Positions 5,232 to 8,774 of a stretch of DNA of 8,774 bases are shown here, piece after piece (the stretch's first letter is position 1; the number at the start of each line of letters is the position of its first letter). Below the pieces are notes generated by a model. That model did no database searches, had not been told where the DNA came from, and saw only the letters and a list, made by a program, of their open reading frames with translations. The stretch is from positions 1-8,774 of the forward strand of contig QAKH01000009.1 of the NCBI GenBank assembly GCA_003343885.1, written 5' to 3'. Made by a program: the position numbers and the translations under genes. The stretch is from Clostridiales bacterium. GTDB lineage: Bacteria > Bacillota > Clostridia > Oscillospirales > CAG-382.

Positions 5232-6086
5232 ATGGCACAGCATAAAAATTCTGTTTACAGAAAAATCAGCGAGGACATTGCAGATAAGATAAAAAAAGGC
5301 GAGTATACCGCAGGTGCAATGCTTGAGCCCGAAAGAAAGCTCATGGAAGCATACGGTGTTGAAAGAACAACAGTAAGACGTGCACTTGAGTTGCTCGTAA
5401 GCGAAGGGCTTATTGTAAAGAAGGCAGGACTTGGCACATTCGTTTCTGACGGTAAAAGTATACCGGTTGTCAAAAAAGAAGCTACCCAAAAGGTTGCTTC
5501 CGAAAAAACAAAACCTGCAAAAACAAGAGCGGCTCTCCCCTCTTGTGTCAAGCTCCAGAATGATTATGCATCTGCTGCGGCACAGATTTTCGCCTTTCTT
5601 TCGGAAAACGCCCACGACAAGGTTATTTGCATTTCCGAAAATGCTGTAAAACACGGTATTCTCTGCGGTGAGGCGGTAAAATACAAAATGTATGACGAGG
5701 ATTTGTTTGTACTCAATGCCAAGAACAATGCCGATGATGTGTTTGTAACTCTCTGGAGAGGACTTCGCTCACCAAAGCCCACAGCAGTAATTGTTGAAAA
5801 TGAAAATGCGGCAAGGCTTGTTATGACAACAGCAGAGCGTATGAGACTGTCCGTTCCGGAAGAGCTTTCTGTAATTGTTCTCACCAAGGATGGTCCATCC
5901 GATGCAGCAGGCTGTACTTATAAAAATGAAGAAAAGAATCTTATCAAGATGCTTAAATATACAGAAGACTCCGACCTGTGCGGCATAACAGTATTGAACC
6001 CTGCCGCTTTTGATGCAGGCTCCACCGCCGCAAAGGCAAACAAGGACAAGTCAGGAAGCGGCACAATCTCCTCCTTCCTGCTTTAA
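5232..6086 (+). CDS. GntR-family transcriptional regulator with reduced LacI-like sensor
   Basis: This 284-aa protein has an N-terminal GntR winged helix (1-72). Signature residues are YRKISEDIADKIKKGEY, LEPERKL, GVERTTVRRALELLVSEGLI and the wing GLGTFV. A Lys/Thr/Ala-rich linker (about 76-102) follows. Residues ~103-258 are neither UTRA nor FCD. They instead echo the second half of a LacI/GalR periplasmic-binding-like sensor: PTAVIVENENAARLV (183-197) and RLSVPEELSVIVL (205-217) correspond to the PTAI..ND..A and ..VPEDLSV motifs. AraR-type GntR/LacI hybrids are near 360 aa, so the sensor appears shortened. The tail (SGSGTISSFLL) is low-complexity. It has its own promoter and lies 10 bp upstream of metH, so it probably autoregulates the operon. 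The ligand is unknown; a sugar is usual for this sensor type. Confidence 0.9.
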   Translation: MAQHKNSVYRKISEDIADKIKKGEYTAGAMLEPERKLMEAYGVERTTVRRALELLVSEGLIVKKAGLGTFVSDGKSIPVVKKEATQKVASEKTKPAKTRAALPSCVKLQNDYASAAAQIFAFLSENAHDKVICISENAVKHGILCGEAVKYKMYDEDLFVLNAKNNADDVFVTLWRGLRSPKPTAVIVENENAARLVMTTAERMRLSVPEELSVIVLTKDGPSDAAGCTYKNEEKNLIKMLKYTEDSDLCGITVLNPAAFDAGSTAAKANKDKSGSGTISSFLL

Positions 6087-6096
6087 GAGGTAACAT

Positions 6097-8478
6097 ATGT
6101 CAGATATACTTAGTTTAATAAAGAAAAAAAGAATATTTTTCGATGGCTGTACGGGAACATATCTGCAAAGCAAAGGACTTGTACCCGGTGAAAAGCCCGA
6201 AATGTGGAACATCACAAAGCCGAAGGTCATCACCGAGCTTCACCGCAAGTATTTTGAGTGCGGATGCAACATAGTCAGCACAAATACTTTCGGCGTAAAT
6301 CCCGCAAAGTTTGAGAACTACAAAGAAATAATATCGGCTGCCGTTGCCTGCGCAAACAAGGCAAGAGAAGGCTTATCCGAAAAATTTATTGCATTTGATA
6401 TGGGACCCACAGGCAGACTTCTTGAGCCTTACGGCGATATGAAGTTTGAAGAATGTGTGGACCTTTACGCTGAAAACATAAGATGTGCCTCAAAGTGCGG
6501 AGTTGACCTTATCATCATTGAAACCATGAACGACGCCCTTGAAACAAAGGCGGCTGTTCTTGCGGCAAAGGAAAACTGCGACCTGCCTGTTTTCGTAACC
6601 AACGTTTACGACGGAAGCGGAAAGCTTATGACAGGTGCAGACCCGATTTCTATGATAGCTCTTCTTGAGGGACTTGGTGTTGATGCTCTCGGTATGAACT
6701 GTTCCTTCGGACCTGAGCAGATGCTTGGAATTATTGATGTTTTTGCAAAGTATGCCTCTGTTCCCGTAATTGTAAATCCCAACGCAGGACTTCCCGCTGT
6801 TGTAGACGGCAAAACCTGCTACGACCTCACTCCCGAAGAGTTTGCGGCAAAATCAAAGCTTCTTGCAGAGCGTGGTGCAACAATACTTGGCGGCTGTTGC
6901 GGAACAACGCCCGAATATATCGGAAAGATGATTGAGGCAGTAAAGGATGTGCCGTACAAGCTCCCCGAATACAAGAATTATACCATTGTCTCCTCATACA
7001 CCCATGCTGTAGTTTCGAAAGAAAAGACGGTGCTTATCGGTGAGCGAATCAATCCAACCGGCAAATCAAAGCTAAAGGAAGCCATAAAGAACGAGGATAT
7101 GGACTATATCCTCGGTGAAGGCTTGAAGCAGGCTGATTTTGTTGACGTTCTCGACGTCAATATGGGTGTTCCCGGCATTGATGAGCCTTATATGATGGAA
7201 AAGACGGTAAAAGCTCTTCAGGCTGTAACCGACCTGCCTTTGCAGATTGACTCATCAAATCCGGACGCAATTGAAAGTGCAATGCGTATCTACGCAGGCA
7301 AGCCAATGGTAAACTCGGTGAACGGCAAACAGGAAAGTTTGGACAGCGTTCTGCCTCTTGTTAAAAAATACGGCGGTGTACTTATCGCCCTTACCCTTGA
7401 TGAAAACGGCATTCCCGACACGGCGGACGGCAGAGTTGCCATTGCAAAGCGTATCATCACCGAAGCGGCAAAATACGGTATCGGCGTAAAGGATATTGTT
7501 GTAGATCCTCTCGCTCTCACAGTGTCCTCCGACAAGGACAGTGCACTTGTAACATTAAAGGCAATAGAAGCTCTTCACGGTATGGGAATCCGCACAAGTC
7601 TCGGCGTTTCAAATATTTCCTTCGGACTTCCCCAAAGAGAGCTGATAAACCAGACCTTCTTTACTCTTGCCATGGAAAAGGGACTTGATTTTGCCATTAT
7701 GAATCCTTTTTCAAGGGGCATGATGAATTCCTACCACACCTTCAACACCCTTCACGGACTTGATGAGGCTTGTGCCGACTATATCGCCTACGCAAGCAGT
7801 TTTAAAAGTGCCGCAGACAGCGTTTCGCAAAAAGCCTCTGCAGTACCGTCGTCTCAAGATGCAGAAAGCCTTGAAAACGCTGTAATAAAGGGACTTAAGG
7901 ACAAGGCCGAAGCTCTTTGTGCCAAGGCTCTTGAAAACACAGAGCCTCTCGAAGTCATCAACACCATGATTGTGCCTGCCTTAAACAGAATCGGTGAGGA
8001 TTTTGAAAAAGGTAAGGCGTTTTTGCCCCAGCTTCTTATGAGTGCAGATGCGGCATCGGCAGCATTTGAAAAGGTCAAGGCAAAAATCGGAAGCGGAAAT
8101 GCAGATGACGGCAAAAAAATCGTGCTTGCCACTGTCAAGGGCGACATTCACGACATCGGCAAGAATATTGTCAGGGTGCTTCTTGAAAGCTACGGCTTTA
8201 CGGTAATCGACATTGGAAGAGATGTCAAGCCGGAGGATGTTGTAAAAGCGGCAAAGGAAAGCGGATGTACCCTTGTGGGCTTAAGTGCACTTATGACAAC
8301 CACCGTTCCCGCAATGGAAGAAACTATAAAGCTTTTAAGAGCTGAACTCCCCAAAATAAAGGTTATGGTGGGCGGTGCGGTACTCAATGCAGAGTACGCA
8401 AAGGAAATAGGTGCGGACTTCTACGGCAAGGATGCTATGGAAGCGGTTAAAATTGCAAAAAGCTGTTATGAAAAGTAA
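6097..8478 (+). CDS. metH: Cobalamin-dependent methionine synthase lacking the reactivation domain
   Basis: MetH transfers the methyl group of 5-methyl-THF through cob(I)alamin to homocysteine, giving methionine and THF in the cytosol. Three modules are visible in order. The first is a homocysteine-binding Zn barrel (~1-290) with ligands Cys202 (MNCSFG) and Cys267-Cys268 (GGCCGT). The second is a pterin-binding barrel (~310-565: IGERINPTGK, DVLDVNMG, QIDSSNP, NSVNG, MNPFSRGMM). The third is a B12-binding cap and Rossmann domain (~590-793), with DIHDIGKN at 683-690 and His685 the expected lower cobalt ligand, then VGLSALMTTT and MVGGA. At 793 aa it lacks the ~350-residue AdoMet-binding reactivation domain of the 1227-aa E. 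coli enzyme, as in many anaerobes where a separate protein may do this. The start ATG 6097 follows AGAGG (6086-6090) by 6 nt. Confidence 0.96.
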   Translation: MSDILSLIKKKRIFFDGCTGTYLQSKGLVPGEKPEMWNITKPKVITELHRKYFECGCNIVSTNTFGVNPAKFENYKEIISAAVACANKAREGLSEKFIAFDMGPTGRLLEPYGDMKFEECVDLYAENIRCASKCGVDLIIIETMNDALETKAAVLAAKENCDLPVFVTNVYDGSGKLMTGADPISMIALLEGLGVDALGMNCSFGPEQMLGIIDVFAKYASVPVIVNPNAGLPAVVDGKTCYDLTPEEFAAKSKLLAERGATILGGCCGTTPEYIGKMIEAVKDVPYKLPEYKNYTIVSSYTHAVVSKEKTVLIGERINPTGKSKLKEAIKNEDMDYILGEGLKQADFVDVLDVNMGVPGIDEPYMMEKTVKALQAVTDLPLQIDSSNPDAIESAMRIYAGKPMVNSVNGKQESLDSVLPLVKKYGGVLIALTLDENGIPDTADGRVAIAKRIITEAAKYGIGVKDIVVDPLALTVSSDKDSALVTLKAIEALHGMGIRTSLGVSNISFGLPQRELINQTFFTLAMEKGLDFAIMNPFSRGMMNSYHTFNTLHGLDEACADYIAYASSFKSAADSVSQKASAVPSSQDAESLENAVIKGLKDKAEALCAKALENTEPLEVINTMIVPALNRIGEDFEKGKAFLPQLLMSADAASAAFEKVKAKIGSGNADDGKKIVLATVKGDIHDIGKNIVRVLLESYGFTVIDIGRDVKPEDVVKAAKESGCTLVGLSALMTTTVPAMEETIKLLRAELPKIKVMVGGAVLNAEYAKEIGADFYGKDAMEAVKIAKSCYEK

Positions 8479-8501
8479 TTTTAAACTTATATAATGTAAA
8501 A

Positions 8502-8527
8502 ACGGTGCAACCGAGTGGTTGCACCGT
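8502..8527. terminator. Perfect hairpin after metH; T-run only on the minus strand
   Basis: ACGGTGCAACC (8502-8512) pairs with GGTTGCACCGT (8517-8527) across a GAGT loop, an 11-bp perfect stem 23 bp after the metH stop. On the plus strand it is followed by CAGCCCGC, not T residues. On the minus strand it is followed by five T (plus-strand A at 8498-8502). It therefore looks like a once-bidirectional terminator whose downstream T-run has been replaced, possibly by the adjoining mobile element. Confidence 0.7.
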
Positions 8528-8529
8528 CA

Positions 8530-8566
8530 GCCCGCTGACAAACCCCGTCAGCGGGCATTTAATTTT
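8530..8566 (+). terminator. Second hairpin, weak terminator or part of the IS end
   Basis: GCCCGCTGAC (8530-8539) pairs perfectly with GTCAGCGGGC (8547-8556) around AAACCCC, followed by the T-rich but interrupted ATTTAATTTT. It can end metH transcription. Because it sits directly upstream of the transposase promoter, it may equally be a structure in the left end of the insertion sequence that blocks read-through into the transposase. Confidence 0.65.
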
Positions 8567-8593
8567 GCAAAAAGAGAGGAAATATGATATAAT
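8565..8593 (+). promoter_or_regulatory. Promoter of the transposase gene
   Basis: TTGCAA (8565-8570), a 17-bp spacer and a consensus TATAAT (8588-8593) preceded by TGA, an extended -10. It lies about 30 bp upstream of the transposase start, and its -35 overlaps the T-rich tail of the preceding hairpin. Confidence 0.8.
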
Positions 8594-8622
8594 ATAAGCA
8601 TAAAAGTCAAGGAGAGACGAAG

Positions 8623-8774
8623 ATGCTAGTAACAGGACAGAACAGACAAAGAAAAATGGAATATGTATTGATAGATGACTTAATGCCGCAAGACCATTTG
8701 CTCAGAAAAATAGATAAATACATAGATTTTTCGTTTATCAATGAAATTTGCCGTCCGTATTACTGCAAAGATAA
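8623..8774 (+). CDS. IS1182-like transposase, N-terminal part (runs off window)
   Basis: ATG 8623 follows AAGGAG (8609-8614) by 8 nt, and the frame is open to the window end (50 codons). The residues QNRQRKMEYVLIDDL, MPQDHLLRKIDKYIDFSFI and RPYYCKD match the N-terminal region typical of IS1182/IS5-like DDE transposases. In that group the Asp-His-Leu-x-x-x-Ile and Tyr-Tyr-Cys blocks precede a G-R-P-S/x-I-D-P motif, which would lie just outside the window. The catalytic DDE residues are not visible. It marks the left side of an insertion sequence next to metH. Confidence 0.85.
   Translation, partial: MLVTGQNRQRKMEYVLIDDLMPQDHLLRKIDKYIDFSFINEICRPYYCKD

Noticed and set aside
5157..5654. 165-aa minus-strand frame
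   Set aside because: It is antisense to the GntR gene and its promoter, Cys/Phe-rich without domain features, and has no ribosome site; a shadow frame.
1..8774. CRISPR array, tRNA or rRNA genes
   Set aside because: No regularly spaced repeats and no recognisable tRNA cloverleaf or rRNA sequence were seen on either strand.

Overview
The window looks like chromosomal DNA from a gut-type anaerobic Firmicute (Clostridia, probably an Oscillospiraceae/Ruminococcus-like lineage). This rests on moderate AT content, strong AGGAGG-type ribosome sites, a methionine synthase without a reactivation domain, a GntR regulator and typical clostridial mobile-element genes. The lineage is an inference, not a search result.

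Layout. (1) 1-345: a small helix-turn-helix gene and the first ~33 codons of an XRE-type repressor, the pair usually seen in clostridial conjugative elements. (2) 346-810: the C-terminal third of a GH3 beta-glucosidase, joined in frame to the repressor start and ending in a 19-bp tandem duplication. (3) 832-2537: an intact two-gene unit, metF (methylene-THF reductase) and a YjjU-like patatin esterase, overlapping by ATGA. (4) 2538-2790: a hairpin-rich non-coding stretch with a strong terminator. (5) 2795-3461: remnants of a BlaI/MecI repressor (5' end missing) and its BlaR1/MecR1-type M56 partner (frameshifted and 3'-truncated). (6) 3426-3957, minus strand: a frameshifted, truncated Gfo/Idh/MocA oxidoreductase. 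(7) 4046-5059, minus strand: an intact 337-aa protein of unknown function, probably an alpha/alpha-toroid. (8) 5164-8478: a good promoter driving a GntR regulator with a reduced LacI-like sensor, then metH (793 aa). (9) 8502-8774: two hairpins, then the promoter and start of an IS1182-like transposase that runs off the window.

The functional core is one-carbon/methionine metabolism. MetF makes 5-methyl-THF, which MetH uses to methylate homocysteine. The two genes lie about 4.4 kb apart, separated by gene remnants and an apparently unrelated minus-strand pair.

Three abrupt joins (near 345, near 2795 and near 3435-3455), each leaving truncated genes, are the most unusual property of the window. 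They indicate either real serial deletion/recombination or chimeric assembly; read-level data would decide. I do not see a convincing new defence or biosynthetic system. The most worthwhile leads are the GntR/half-LacI regulator upstream of metH, the uncharacterised minus-strand protein, the structured intergenic region and the transposase beside the metH terminator hairpin.
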